60,593 nucleotides of DNA from Caulobacteraceae bacterium (GCA_019247715.1 JAFBAO010000027.1:1-60593), one strand, 5' to 3'. Counted from the stretch's first letter, positions 34,234 through 43,146 are shown. Notes: generated by a model from the letters alone, not told the origin. Made by a program: numbers and translations.

Positions 34234-34461
34234 ATGCGGTCCCAGCAGTACCTTCTGCGCGCGAGGGAGTGCGAGGCGCAGGCGGACGAGGCTGTTTCCG
34301 AAGAAGCCAAGCTCGAATTCATGAGCTTGGCCGCCCAGTACCGTCGGCTGGCCGCTGGCCTGAAGGCGCCCGCCGACACCGCCAAGGGGTTAGGCATGAC
34401 AGCGGGCCGAACCGCAAGGCGCAAGCCGAAGCCGCCTCCGCCTCAAAAGCCGCATCCGTAG
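34234..34461 (+). CDS. 75-aa small helical protein, unknown
   Basis: MRSQQYLLRARECEAQADEAVSEEAKLEFMSLAAQYRRLAAGLKA... followed by a basic Pro/Lys-rich tail. The first 45 residues look like the small alphaproteobacterial proteins reading R-AREC-E-x-A-x-x...EAK-x-x-F-x-x-LA-x-x-YR-LA. The GGAG ribosome site (tccGGAGagaatg) is adequate. Function unknown. Confidence 0.55.
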   Translation: MRSQQYLLRARECEAQADEAVSEEAKLEFMSLAAQYRRLAAGLKAPADTAKGLGMTAGRTARRKPKPPPPQKPHP

Positions 34462-34556
34462 GTCGCTCGATCGCTCAACTTCAGGGCGGAAGGGTGTCCC
34501 GGCCGGGCCGAGTCGCGACTGTTGGGTTGAAATCTAACAAGAATTTTGGGCGGACC

Positions 34557-34632
34557 TGGCTCCCCGGGCAGGACTCGAACCTGCGACCCGCCGGTTAACA
34601 GCCGGCTGCTCTACCAACTGAGCTACCGAGGA
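34557..34632 (-). tRNA. tRNA-Asn (anticodon GTT), CCA encoded
   Basis: 76 nt on the minus strand. Acceptor stem TCCTCGG with CCGGGGA (one G-U) plus discriminator G and CCA; D-loop AGCTCAGTTGGTAGAGC; anticodon stem-loop GCCGGCTGTTAACCGGC with anticodon GTT; T-loop GGTTCGAGTCC. No integrase or direct repeat of its 3' end was seen nearby. Confidence 0.97.
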
Positions 34633-34698
34633 TCAGGCCATGGAGGGGCGCTCTTACCCCCCGACGTCAGCTTGTGCAAGGCGCGCGCCAATGCGGCG

Positions 34699-34728
34699 AA
34701 AAAACAGCCCGGCGACGAGGCCGGGCTG
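34699..34728 (-). terminator. rho-independent-type terminator on minus strand
   Basis: 9-bp stem (CAGCCCGGC at 34705-34713 with 34720-34728), 6-nt loop, followed on the minus strand by six U (34699-34704). No annotated minus-strand gene lies upstream of it, so it may end an unannotated transcript. Confidence 0.7.
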
Positions 34729-34790
34729 GGGAAAGTTGGTGATGGTGGGGTGTCTTCAACGAAGACGAGGGCGAGCCTCGCCGCTTATGG

Positions 34791-34806
34791 TTAACGGGGC
34801 GTTAAC
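34791..34806. promoter_or_regulatory. CtrA-type site TTAA-N7-TTAAC
   Basis: TTAAcggggcgTTAAC exactly fits the CtrA full-site consensus of Caulobacterales. It lies about 105 bp before the TPR gene start and next to the orphan terminator. The core is also a palindrome (GTTAAC-ggggc-GTTAAC is nearly symmetrical). Confidence 0.6.
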
Positions 34807-34910
34807 GCCAGCCGGCGCTCGGGCCGCGGACCCTCGCACCGCTTCGATGACAAGGTGCGGGAACTTTGCGAAACTCGTCGCCGAGGGGATGGAGCGAAAG
34901 GCGTGAAACC

Positions 34911-35912
34911 ATGAAGATCGGGAAGTTGACGCTTATCCTCCTGTCCGGGGCGGCTCTGGCCGCGTCTTCGGCGGGCGCCCTGGCCATGGGCATGGGCGGC
35001 GGCGGCTCGGGCTCGATGCCGTCGTCGTCGAGCCCGCCCCAGCCCCAGTACGATCCGGCGGCCGAATACCAGGAGGGCGCGGCGGCGCTCGAGGCGGGCA
35101 AGTACCGCGAGGCGGTGACCCACTTCCAGCGGGTCACCGACGCCACCCCGAAGGTCGCGCAGGTCTGGCTGATGCTCGGCATGGCCAAATCGGGGGCCGG
35201 CGACGAGAAGGGGGCGGAGCGGGCGCTGGAGCGGTCGGTGAAGCTGGACGACAGCTCGATCGACGCGCACCGGCAGCTGGCGTTGTCGCTGGTCAAGCTG
35301 AAGCAGCCGGACAAGGCGAACGCCGAGCTCGCCGCGCTGCAGGCCAAGGACTCCAGCTGCGCGGGGACCTGTCCCGATTCGGCGAACATCAAGCAGGCCA
35401 TCGCGGCCGTGCAGCAGGCCATGGGCGCCGGGGCCTCGGCGGCGGCGCCGGCGTCGACGCCGCCTGCGTCAGCAACCGACCCGGCCGCCAAGCCTTCGGC
35501 CGACACCGCGCCGCCCAAGCCGCTGTCGCTGGCGATGCCCCGGCAAGGCGACGGGGCCTATGTCCGCGCCGTCAGCCTCATCAACGAGCAGCGGTTCGCC
35601 GAGGCCCTGGTTTCGCTGGACAAAGCCGAGGCGGCGATCGGCCCGCATCCCGACATCCTCACCTACAAGGGCTACGTCTGGCGCCGGATGGGAAGCTGGG
35701 CCAAGGCCGAGGACTACTACCGCCAGGCGCTGGCGATTGATCCGAACCACCGCGGGGCCACCGAGTACTACGGCGAGCTGAAGGTGCTGAAGGGCGACAT
35801 GGCCGGCGCCCGCGCCCTGCTCACGAGGCTCGACGCGACATGCGCCTTCGGCTGCGCCGAGGCCGAGGAGCTCAGGCGTTGGATCGATCACCGCGGCGAT
35901 CCAGCCTCCTGA
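34911..35912 (+). CDS. secreted TPR-repeat protein
   Basis: 333 aa with a signal peptide (MKIGKLTLILLSGAALAASSAGALA), a Gly/Ser-rich linker and TPR repeats: one cluster at about residues 55-140 (YQEGAAALEAGKYREAVTHF, then WLMLGMAKSGAGDEKGAERAL) and a second at about 215-320 after a Pro/Ala-rich spacer. It ends with a Cys pair (ATCAFGCAEAEELR). ATG 34911 is preferred over the upstream in-frame start at 34866 because it gives the signal peptide. It overlaps the next heme-protein gene, so the two likely work together in the periplasm. Confidence 0.85.
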   Translation: MKIGKLTLILLSGAALAASSAGALAMGMGGGGSGSMPSSSSPPQPQYDPAAEYQEGAAALEAGKYREAVTHFQRVTDATPKVAQVWLMLGMAKSGAGDEKGAERALERSVKLDDSSIDAHRQLALSLVKLKQPDKANAELAALQAKDSSCAGTCPDSANIKQAIAAVQQAMGAGASAAAPASTPPASATDPAAKPSADTAPPKPLSLAMPRQGDGAYVRAVSLINEQRFAEALVSLDKAEAAIGPHPDILTYKGYVWRRMGSWAKAEDYYRQALAIDPNHRGATEYYGELKVLKGDMAGARALLTRLDATCAFGCAEAEELRRWIDHRGDPAS

Positions 35913-36913
35913 GGGGCGTCGTGGCGGCGGCGGGGGCGAGCGCGCTCCTCGCCGCGGCCCCGCCGGGCGCGCCGCCGCTCAGGGCCATGCGCTGGCTGGC
36001 CCCGGGCGCGGACCCGGCCGCGGTCCTCACGCGCCGGCCAGCCGAGTGCCTCAGGCCGCCGGCGGCGCCTGAGCCGGCCTACGCAGTCGAGCTCGGGCGA
36101 GCGGCCTTCCGCACGCCACTGCTGCTCGGCGGCCAGGCGGCGCGGGCCGGGATCGCCTGCGAGACCTGCCACCGGGGCGGCCGGACCAACCCCGATTTCG
36201 ACTTCCCGGGCGTCTCGGGCGCGCCGGGGACGGCGGACGTCACCACCTCGGTGCTCTCGTCGCACCGCGGCGACGGGATCGACAATCCGAAGCCCATTCC
36301 CGACCTCGGGGGACCGAGGGCGGCGCTGAAAGTCGAGCGGACGCCGGAGAGCGGCAAGCTGGAGGCCTTCATCGAGGGGATCGTCACCCAGGAGTTCGAC
36401 GGCGCAGCGCCCCCGCCGGCGGTGCTTAAGGGGCTAGCCGCCTACGTCCGGGCGCTGGATCCCGCGGCTTGTCCGGCGAAGGCCGTCGAGCCGGTGACCG
36501 CGGCGGCGGCCCTGGCCGACGCCCGGCGGGCGGTGCGCGCCGCCATCGCCGCGCTCGGGCGCGCCGATGCGGCCTCGGCGCTGGTGATGATCGAGGCGGC
36601 CCGCTCGCAGCTCGGCGACATGGACGAGCGCTACGCCGGCGATGCGCTCAGGGGCGCGCGGGTTGAGTTGGCTCTGGCCGCGCGCGACCTGGCGGACGAC
36701 GAGGATCTGATCCGGCGCGCGCCCGAACGGGCGGCCGACGCGCTTACGCTCTGGCTGGCCCGGTCGGACGACTGGGGTCGCGACCTCACCAGGGCCGCGG
36801 CGCGCTCGCTCTACAATCCCGCCCGTCTCGCCGAAGCGGCTCGGATCGCCGCCATCGGCGCCGCCGCCGCCCCGAAAGATCGAAACCAAACCCTGCCGCC
36901 TCAGCGGGAATAG
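35879..36913 (+). CDS. monoheme cytochrome c peroxidase-like protein
   Basis: About 344 aa from TTG 35879, which would give a twin-arginine-like leader (SPRRSSLLRGVVAAAGASALL); GTG 35921 behind GAGGGG is the other candidate. One heme c site CETCH with CHRGGRTNPDFDFPGVSG around it, and SSHRGDGIDNPKPIPDLG, echo MauG/CcpA di-heme peroxidases, but no second CxxCH is present. The C-terminal half (about residues 200-344) is helical and unlike those enzymes. It overlaps the TPR gene by about 34 nt at its start and the SMP-30 gene by 13 nt at its end. Confidence 0.7.
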   Translation: MDRSPRRSSLLRGVVAAAGASALLAAAPPGAPPLRAMRWLAPGADPAAVLTRRPAECLRPPAAPEPAYAVELGRAAFRTPLLLGGQAARAGIACETCHRGGRTNPDFDFPGVSGAPGTADVTTSVLSSHRGDGIDNPKPIPDLGGPRAALKVERTPESGKLEAFIEGIVTQEFDGAAPPPAVLKGLAAYVRALDPAACPAKAVEPVTAAAALADARRAVRAAIAALGRADAASALVMIEAARSQLGDMDERYAGDALRGARVELALAARDLADDEDLIRRAPERAADALTLWLARSDDWGRDLTRAAARSLYNPARLAEAARIAAIGAAAAPKDRNQTLPPQRE

Positions 36914-37797
36914 CGCAGCTTCAGCCCTGGCCTCGGCCAGTCGCAGGCCACCAGCCGCCCGGTCTCGGAGCAGGTGAGGTAGGCGGTCCGGAGATCGGGG
37001 CCGCCGAAGCAGATGTTGGTCACCGCCCGGTCCGCCAGGGGCGGCGGCAGCGTCCAAAGTGTCTCGGAGCGGTTCTCCGGGTCGAACACGGTGATCCCGC
37101 CCTCGATCAGGGACCCCACGCAGACCGCCCCGCTGGCGTCGACGGCCAGGGAGTCGAGCTCGCGCGCGCCGGGGAGCCCCACGACCAGGACGTCCGTGTC
37201 GAGGCTTCCGTGGCTGAGCACGGCCATGAGGCTGTGGCCGAGGCTCGGCGTCAGCTTGCCGGGCTCGGAGAGCCGGCGGCGCAGGAGCTGACGCGTATAG
37301 GTCTGGGCCCAGTAGAGGGTCCGGCCGTCGGGGGAGAGGCCGACCCCGTTGGGGCCGCTGCAATCTTTGATCATCCGCTCGATGCGCGAGCCGTCGGGCG
37401 CGGCGTAGTAGATCGCATCGCCACGAAAATCGGTGAACCAGAAATGGCCCGTCTCGTCGAAGACGAGATCGTTGGGCCCGGCCAGCGGCTCGCCCGCGCA
37501 TTCGGCGTAGAGGGTCTCACAGCGGCCCGTGTCGATGTCGACGCGCTGGATGGCGGGGGTCGCCGACCTTGGGAAACCGCCATTGTTGCAGACGTAGAGG
37601 CCGCCGTCTGGGCCGATGGCGGCGCCGTTCGGTCCGCCGCCGGTCTCGCAGACGACGGTCTTCTTGCCGTCGGCAGAGACCCGCGTGAGCCGCCCCGCCT
37701 TGATCTCCACCAGGATCACCGAACCGTCGGAAAGCGCCACCGGCCCTTCCGGGAACGCTAGGCCCTCGGCCAGCACCCTTGCGTTGACGAGCTCCAT
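36901..37797 (-). CDS. SMP-30/gluconolactonase family protein
   Basis: 298-aa six-bladed beta-propeller hydrolase. The repeated blades read FPEGPVALSDGSVIL, GGGPNGAAIGPDGGLYVCNN, AGPNDLVFDETGHFWFTD and GPNGVGLSPDGRTLYWAQT; the E/N/D metal ligands of the family fall in these motifs. Such enzymes open sugar lactones or hydrolyse organic esters. It is convergent with the heme protein. Confidence 0.9.
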   Translation of the reverse strand: MELVNARVLAEGLAFPEGPVALSDGSVILVEIKAGRLTRVSADGKKTVVCETGGGPNGAAIGPDGGLYVCNNGGFPRSATPAIQRVDIDTGRCETLYAECAGEPLAGPNDLVFDETGHFWFTDFRGDAIYYAAPDGSRIERMIKDCSGPNGVGLSPDGRTLYWAQTYTRQLLRRRLSEPGKLTPSLGHSLMAVLSHGSLDTDVLVVGLPGARELDSLAVDASGAVCVGSLIEGGITVFDPENRSETLWTLPPPLADRAVTNICFGGPDLRTAYLTCSETGRLVACDWPRPGLKLRYSR

Positions 37798-37840
37798 CCG
37801 AACCTCCCTGGACGCCTTCGGCGAACACCCTAACTTCGCC

Positions 37841-39025
37841 TCACCACTTGCGCCGAAACTGGGCGCCGCGGAAGCGGGCGAGCAGCGATTCCTTGCGCGC
37901 CTGCGGCGAAAGCCTTGGCGTATCGGCCGGCAGACGCCTGTCGAGCTCGGCCAGCTTCACCCGGGTCATCTTCGGCAAGGGCGCCGAGTTCGACATGTAC
38001 CAGCGCCCCTGCACCACGCCCTTGCGCCGACCGGCCGGGTCCCGCCAGTTGGCGACGCCTGGGTCCTTGATCGCGATCACCGCCCGGAAGCGGCCGTCGC
38101 TGTCCAGCCGGGCCTGATGGCCGTTGAGGCTCGACTGGCACTTCTCCCAGTCGATGGTGTTGAACAAGGGGTCGGCCAGCAGCACCTGCCAGTAACGGAC
38201 CTTGTCCGGGACGTCGGTCTCGAAAAGCAGGGCCTCGTCCTCGCTGAATTCGAACACGCCCTCATAGTAGGTCTGGTCCGGCAGGCCGCCGATGTCCGAC
38301 CAGGTGCGCGCGGTCACCGTGTTGATCGGCTGGTCCTTCAGCGTCTTGACGAAATGCACGAAGAGCTTGGCGTAGCGATCCGGGAACCCGGCCAGGCGGT
38401 CCAGCAGATGGGCGATCTCCTCGGGCGTAGGCCGCTCCAGCGTTTGAGGGCCGTCGAGCCGCTCGATGGCGTAGCGGCCGTCCACCTCGTTCAGCCAGTC
38501 GTAGCTCGCCTCGCGCACGCCGATGGTCCTGGCGCGCGGATCGAGCTTGCGCCAGTCGCCTTCGTAGCCCGCCGGCCGCTCGGCGCTCAGGATCACCTGG
38601 AAGGCGCCGTTCGCGCCGAGGGTGAGCTCGTCGATGTCGATGTGGCCGATCGCCGGGCCGGCGACGTCGTCGACCCCGATGAAGCCGGAGCCGATCGAAA
38701 AATGCGTGAAAAGGTTGGTGCCGCGCCAGCCGGAGATCCGGTAGGTCCCCGAGCCTTCGATAAAGGCCGTGTAGTACATGTAGTCGGGATTGGGCGCCGC
38801 CGACTTGATGATCGGATTGAGGAACGAGAAGAACTGCGGGTGGCGGAGGTCTTGGTGGACGATGGCGCCGTAGCCCTGCGACAGGCTCATGACGAGCTGC
38901 TGGATCGCCTCTTGCTTCAGCCAGGCGTCATCGGGGTCGATCAGGTAGTCGAGGGTCTTGTCCAGCGGCGCGATGCGACGGAGGAACGCTTCCCATTCCA
39001 TCGGGACGGCGGGACCTTGGGGCAT
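37841..39025 (-). CDS. DUF1214-domain protein
   Basis: 394 aa. The C-terminal part contains DUF1214-type blocks: FRAVIAIKDPGVANWRDPAG and VQGRWYMSNSAPLPKMTRV. The N-terminal half (SYDWLNEVDGRYAIERLDGP) fits the companion region. Members of this group occur beside lipid and steroid catabolism genes; activity is not established. No signal peptide is evident. It lies 43 nt upstream of the SMP-30 gene, probably one transcription unit. Confidence 0.8.
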   Translation of the reverse strand: MPQGPAVPMEWEAFLRRIAPLDKTLDYLIDPDDAWLKQEAIQQLVMSLSQGYGAIVHQDLRHPQFFSFLNPIIKSAAPNPDYMYYTAFIEGSGTYRISGWRGTNLFTHFSIGSGFIGVDDVAGPAIGHIDIDELTLGANGAFQVILSAERPAGYEGDWRKLDPRARTIGVREASYDWLNEVDGRYAIERLDGPQTLERPTPEEIAHLLDRLAGFPDRYAKLFVHFVKTLKDQPINTVTARTWSDIGGLPDQTYYEGVFEFSEDEALLFETDVPDKVRYWQVLLADPLFNTIDWEKCQSSLNGHQARLDSDGRFRAVIAIKDPGVANWRDPAGRRKGVVQGRWYMSNSAPLPKMTRVKLAELDRRLPADTPRLSPQARKESLLARFRGAQFRRKW

Positions 39026-39107
39026 CCGAAGACTCCTGGCTCGGTTTCGGGCCGCCTAAAGGCGGCTCAAGGCTTTGCGTGTGCGCATCGGCGCTCGGGC
39101 CTCAACC

Positions 39108-40118
39108 CTAGCCCCAGGGATCAAGCATCAGCTTGCCCGCGCCCACGGCGCCGGCGCGGAAATCCTCGAACGCGGTCGGGAAGGCGTCCAGGCCGACCGT
39201 CTCGGTGACCATGGCCCGGGCCGCTTCGGCGTCGGCCTCGAGGGCGCGCGCGCAGTCCTCGAAGTCCTCGCGGGTGTAGATGATGCAAAACCGCAGATTG
39301 ACGTCCTTCATCAGCGCCACCGCCGGTACGATGGGCTCGGGCGCGGTGCAAAAGCCCAGCGCGATGATCGATCCCTGCGGCCGCACCAGCTCGATGGCGC
39401 GCGCCACCACGCCGGGGACGCCGGCGGCCTCGAACACGATGTCCGGCGGACCGCCAAGGGCGGCCTCGATCTCGGCGGCCGCCCCTTCGCCCTCGACGAC
39501 GAAGGCGGTGGCGCCCATGGTCTCGGCCAGGGCCTTGCGGCGCTTGCTGCTGGCCAGAGTGGCGATCCGTTTCACTCCGGCGCGGCGCAGCCAGAACAGC
39601 ACCGCCAGGCCGATCGGCCCCGGCCCGATCACCAGCACCCGCGAGTCCGGTTGCGGATCGGCCAGGCGCACCCCGCGCCGGCCCACCGCCAGCGGCTCGA
39701 TCAGGGCGCCGTCGGCCAGGGAGACCGTGGCGGGCAGCAGCGTCGCGCCGCGTTCGGCGGTGCGGGTGAACTCGGCCGCGCCGCCGCCGTAGCCCTTGTA
39801 CTCCCGACAGAGGATGTCGATGCCGGTCCGGCAGTATTCGCAGCGGCCGCAGCCGACCACCGGCATCGCCGCCAGCTTGTCGCCGAGCTTCAGACGCTCG
39901 ACGCCCTTGCCCACCGCGACCACCTCGCCGGCGTATTCATGCCCGAGCCGGGAGCCGGCCGGCAGGGTGTAGCCGTGGGCGCTGGTGGAGTGCAGGTCGG
40001 TTCCGCAGACGCCGCAGCGCGCGATCCGGACCACGACCTCGCCCTCGCCGGGCTCGGGATCCGGGACCGTCTCGATGGCGAGGGGCACGCCCACCGCCTT
40101 GAAAATCGCCGCGCGCAA
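39108..40118 (-). CDS. zinc-dependent alcohol dehydrogenase (MDR family)
   Basis: 336 aa. Catalytic zinc ligands in CGVCGTDLHS and GHEYAGEV; structural zinc cysteines in GCGRCEYCRTGIDILC. NAD(P) motif VLVIGPGPIGLAVLFWL. It resembles threonine/sorbitol dehydrogenase-like members, oxidising an unknown alcohol. It sits alone on its strand between the DUF1214 gene and the MFS gene, likely its own unit. Confidence 0.9.
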   Translation of the reverse strand: MRAAIFKAVGVPLAIETVPDPEPGEGEVVVRIARCGVCGTDLHSTSAHGYTLPAGSRLGHEYAGEVVAVGKGVERLKLGDKLAAMPVVGCGRCEYCRTGIDILCREYKGYGGGAAEFTRTAERGATLLPATVSLADGALIEPLAVGRRGVRLADPQPDSRVLVIGPGPIGLAVLFWLRRAGVKRIATLASSKRRKALAETMGATAFVVEGEGAAAEIEAALGGPPDIVFEAAGVPGVVARAIELVRPQGSIIALGFCTAPEPIVPAVALMKDVNLRFCIIYTREDFEDCARALEADAEAARAMVTETVGLDAFPTAFEDFRAGAVGAGKLMLDPWG

Positions 40119-40278
40119 ATTGACCTCCTGTCCGGTTTCCGCCCGGCGCCATCCTTGGCCATCGCCGGCCGCTGTTCCATCCCCATTTGCGAGCCGTCCG
40201 GGCGTCGCGGCGCGAAACGACAGGCTCGAGGGCCTTCGGCGGACTATAGGCCGAAGGAAGCGGCGGCGTCCGCCGGCG

Positions 40279-41877
40279 CTACTCGGCGCTCGCCACCGAG
40301 CCCCCGCTCAGCGAGCGCCGCGTGAGCCAGATGAGCGGAACCATCAGCACCGACATCACACCCATCATCCAGAAGAGGTCGAGGGCGGCGACGGTGTAGG
40401 CCTGGTTCACCACCTGGTTGGTGAGATTGGCGAGGGACTGCTGCTTGCCGGCGCCCAGTCCCTGGAGGATGTCGAGGGTCTGGCTCCATTCGCGGCCGTG
40501 GGTCGCCTGGGCGTCGGCGAGCACGTTCTGGTGGAAAGCCTCGCGCCGGTCCCAGAGGACGGTGACCAGGGAGGCGGCGAAGCCGCCGACGACGATCCGG
40601 GCGAAGTTGGATAGCCCGCTGGCGGCGGGCACCTGGTGCGGCGGCACGTCCTTCAGTTGGATGGTGAGCATGGAGACGAAGAAGGTGCTCATGGCTACGC
40701 CCTGGACCAGCATGGGCAGCACCAGGGTCCCGAAGTTCACGTCGGGGGTGAAGCCGGCGCGCATGAAGAAGGAGCCCGAAAAGGCGACGAGCGCGATCGA
40801 GCCGGAGATGCGCGCGTCGAGGCGGGCGCCGAGCCGGGCGGAGATCGGCGTGAGCAGCACCGCCACCGCGCCGGCCGGGGCGGCCACCAGCCCCGCCCAG
40901 GTGGCGACATAGCCCAGCCGCGTCTGCAGCCACAGCGGCTGCAGCACGTTGCCCGCGAAGAACACCGCGAAGGTGAGGCAGTATGCCAAGGTTCCAAGGG
41001 CGAAATTGCGCGACTTGAAGAGCGAGAGGTCGACGATGGGGTGGGGGTCGGTGAGCTCCCAGATGAGCCATGAGACCAGAGCGACGCCCGAGATCACGGC
41101 GAGAGTGACGATCAGGGGCGAGCTGAACCAGTCGTCGTCCTTGCCCCGGTCGAGCATGACCTGGACCGCGCACACCCACAGCAGCAAGAGGGCGAAGCCC
41201 ACGGTGTCGATCGGCCGCTTGAAGGTCGGGGTCTCGCGCGAGATCAGACCGCGGTAGCAGACGAGGACGCAGACGATCCCCACCGGCACGTTGATGTAGA
41301 AGATCCACCGCCAGCTGGTGTTGTCGGAGATCCAGCCGCCGAGGATCGGTCCGCAGATCGGCGCGACCAGGGTGGTCATCGACCAGATGGCGAGCGCGAG
41401 GCTGCGCTTGGTGGGAGGGAAGATCGAGATGAGCAGCGCCTGCGAGCCCGGGATCATCGGTCCCGAGACGCCGCCCTGCAGCACCCTGAACAGCAGCAGG
41501 GACGGCAGGTCCCAGGCGACGCCGCAGAAGAAGGAGGCCAGGGTGAAGAGGCCGACCGAGGCGCAGAAGGTCTTCACCACCCCATAGCGGCCCATCAGCC
41601 AGCCGGTCAGGGGCACCGAGACCCCGTTGGCCATGGCGAAGAGGGTGATCACCCAGGTCCCCTGGTCGGGGCTGACGGCGAGGTTCCCGGAGATGGTGGG
41701 GATGGAGACGTTGGCGATGGTGCTGTCCAGCACCTGCATGAAGGTGCCGAGCGCCAGGGCGATGGAGACCACCGCCAGGGCCGGACCCTGCAGCGGCGTA
41801 GGCGCGGCGGCGGGGGAAGCCGGCGCGGCTTGCGCCGTCGCGGGCGCGTTCGCATCGCTTGGGGCCAGGTCGGCCAT
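40279..41877 (-). CDS. EmrB/QacA-type MFS drug:H+ antiporter (DHA2, 14 helices)
   Basis: 532 aa. After an Ala/Pro-rich N-terminus, helix 1 starts at about residue 30 with the motif LDSTIANVSIPTISG (DHA2 motif D1), then W-V-I-T-LFAMANGVSVPLTGWL and RVLQGGVSGPMIPGSQAL. A DHA2-type length and C-terminal loop SGLSNFARIVVGGFAASLV follow. It exports toxic compounds; no adaptor (EmrA) gene lies next to it. A strong hairpin lies upstream. Confidence 0.9.
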   Translation of the reverse strand: MADLAPSDANAPATAQAAPASPAAAPTPLQGPALAVVSIALALGTFMQVLDSTIANVSIPTISGNLAVSPDQGTWVITLFAMANGVSVPLTGWLMGRYGVVKTFCASVGLFTLASFFCGVAWDLPSLLLFRVLQGGVSGPMIPGSQALLISIFPPTKRSLALAIWSMTTLVAPICGPILGGWISDNTSWRWIFYINVPVGIVCVLVCYRGLISRETPTFKRPIDTVGFALLLLWVCAVQVMLDRGKDDDWFSSPLIVTLAVISGVALVSWLIWELTDPHPIVDLSLFKSRNFALGTLAYCLTFAVFFAGNVLQPLWLQTRLGYVATWAGLVAAPAGAVAVLLTPISARLGARLDARISGSIALVAFSGSFFMRAGFTPDVNFGTLVLPMLVQGVAMSTFFVSMLTIQLKDVPPHQVPAASGLSNFARIVVGGFAASLVTVLWDRREAFHQNVLADAQATHGREWSQTLDILQGLGAGKQQSLANLTNQVVNQAYTVAALDLFWMMGVMSVLMVPLIWLTRRSLSGGSVASAE

Positions 41878-41961
41878 CGAAGATCCTGCTGAAAGGCCTA
41901 CGGTTCAGCAGGTGTGGCGGCGAGGGGCAAAGTCAACCGGCGAGGGGAGCCGGGCCTTCTC

Positions 41962-41987
41962 CGGCGGCGGCGCAGGGGCCGCCGCCG
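41962..41987. terminator. GC-rich hairpin, 10-bp stem
   Basis: CGGCGGCGGC (41962-41971) pairs perfectly with 41978-41987 around a 6-nt loop. It lies downstream of the glycine-zipper gene on the minus strand and upstream of the MFS start, so it probably separates them. There is no U-tract. Confidence 0.55.
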
Positions 41988-42004
41988 TCGCTCGGGGGCC
42001 GAAC

Positions 42005-42316
42005 TCAGCAATGCACGCTGTGCTTGGCCACGGCGTGGCCGATGAGAGCCCCGCCGCCGGCGCCGAGCAGCGTCCCGCCCACGTTCCCGTGCGAGAGGGC
42101 CCCGCCCAGCAGCGCGCCGCCGACGGTGCCGGCCACTGCGCCGATCGCCCCGGCGCGACGCTGGTGCCTCTCGCACCCGCCGTCGCCGCGCCAGTGATGG
42201 TAGTAATGACGATGGTGGTGGTAGTTGTAGCCATTCTGCGCGAAACTGGGTGTCGCCATCGTCAGGGCGAGGGCGGCTGCGGCCGCCAGGCGCGAGGGCG
42301 ACGCGATCTTCAACAT
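42005..42316 (-). CDS. glycine-zipper envelope protein, small
   Basis: 103 aa with a signal peptide (MLKIASPSRLAAAAALALTMATPSFA), a His/Tyr-rich linker (YNYHHHRHYYHHW), and a Gly-zipper region GAIGAVAGTVGGALLGGALSH and GGTLLGAGGGALIGHAVAK. It resembles Rick_17kDa/OmpA-linker glycine-zipper proteins inserting in the outer membrane. The His-rich linker might bind metal ions. Confidence 0.82.
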   Translation of the reverse strand: MLKIASPSRLAAAAALALTMATPSFAQNGYNYHHHRHYYHHWRGDGGCERHQRRAGAIGAVAGTVGGALLGGALSHGNVGGTLLGAGGGALIGHAVAKHSVHC

Positions 42317-42517
42317 TGGAACTCTCCGCAACGACTTCGGGGCGAGCCAAACTGCCTGCGCCTTAACCGGCAATGAACGTATCAAAATGGCGCAGGCGGG
42401 GCGCCGGCGGCGCGGCAGGCTTGGCGGCGAAGCGACCTTCGGGGCTCGGTTGGCGTTGTCGCAGGGTCGGCCGCCGCTGGACGCAGGAGGGCCGGCTCGA
42501 GATTGGGAGAGGCGCGA

Positions 42518-43024
42518 ATGGGGCGGGTCGTCACGGTGCGCGACCGGATGCAGGACGGGTATCGCTATGAGCTCGTCGCCCCGACGGGCGAGGCGTTCGC
42601 CCCGGGCTTCGCGCCCGAGCTTACGCCGGCGGAGATGCTGGCGCTGGGCGTCTTCGGCGGCAAGTACATGACCGACTGCAGGAATGAGTTCCCGGCGGCC
42701 TGGTTTGAAAAGGCGAAGCTGTCCCCGCACCGGAAGGATCCCGCTTTGAACTATTTCGGAGTCGACGCCAGCCAACCTCTCTCGGTCTGGCGCCGCAAGG
42801 GCTGGATCCACACCGACGACCCGCGCGGCTGGTTCCAGTGGTATTGCCGCTATTACATGGGCCGGCGCCTGGCGGGCGAAGACCAACGACAGATCGGTCG
42901 CTGGAAGGCCATTCGCCGCCACGCAACGCAAATCCGCCGCCATTGCGCGCCCGGCGACCTCTTCTGCCGGCCCCGGCAACGGCAGGCGCTGCTGCACTGG
43001 GCTTACGACAGCCGGCTGATCTAG
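42518..43024 (+). CDS. conserved-looking 168-aa protein, unknown
   Basis: A conserved-looking reading frame rich in Trp, Tyr and Arg (WFEKAKLSPHRKDPALNYFGVDASQPLSVWRRKGW and RGWFQWYCRYYMGRR). The start at 42518 follows GGGAGAGG at good distance. Such sequences occur as uncharacterised bacterial proteins, also in fungi, where RWRK-type motifs are noted. I cannot assign a function. It is convergent with the 41-aa gene below by a shared stop region. Confidence 0.7.
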   Translation: MGRVVTVRDRMQDGYRYELVAPTGEAFAPGFAPELTPAEMLALGVFGGKYMTDCRNEFPAAWFEKAKLSPHRKDPALNYFGVDASQPLSVWRRKGWIHTDDPRGWFQWYCRYYMGRRLAGEDQRQIGRWKAIRRHATQIRRHCAPGDLFCRPRQRQALLHWAYDSRLI

Positions 43025-43146
43025 CCCGCCGAGCTCACCACCGCGTAGAAGGCGCAACCGGAAATCAAGGCGAAGGCCGCGATGCAGGCCCCCACGAAGG
43101 CGTTGGATCCGTACCGGACCGACGCCGGTCTTAATGTCCTCAGCAT
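43021..43146 (-). CDS. 41-aa single-helix membrane protein, unknown
   Basis: MLRTLRPASVRYGSNAFVGA followed by CIAAFALISGCAFYAVV and SSAG: a basic N-terminus and one membrane helix, two Cys. It is a complete small frame with ATG and TAG overlapping the end of the 168-aa gene on the other strand. The pattern is like other tiny membrane proteins, but there is little evidence beyond the composition. Confidence 0.4.
   Translation of the reverse strand: MLRTLRPASVRYGSNAFVGACIAAFALISGCAFYAVVSSAG

Noticed and set aside
34557..34632. tRNA as an integration site of a genomic island
   Set aside because: No integrase, no direct repeat of the tRNA 3' end and no change of composition was seen on either side in the window.
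34546..34794. An 82-codon frame crossing the tRNA
   Set aside because: It runs through the tRNA-Asn gene, so it is accidental.
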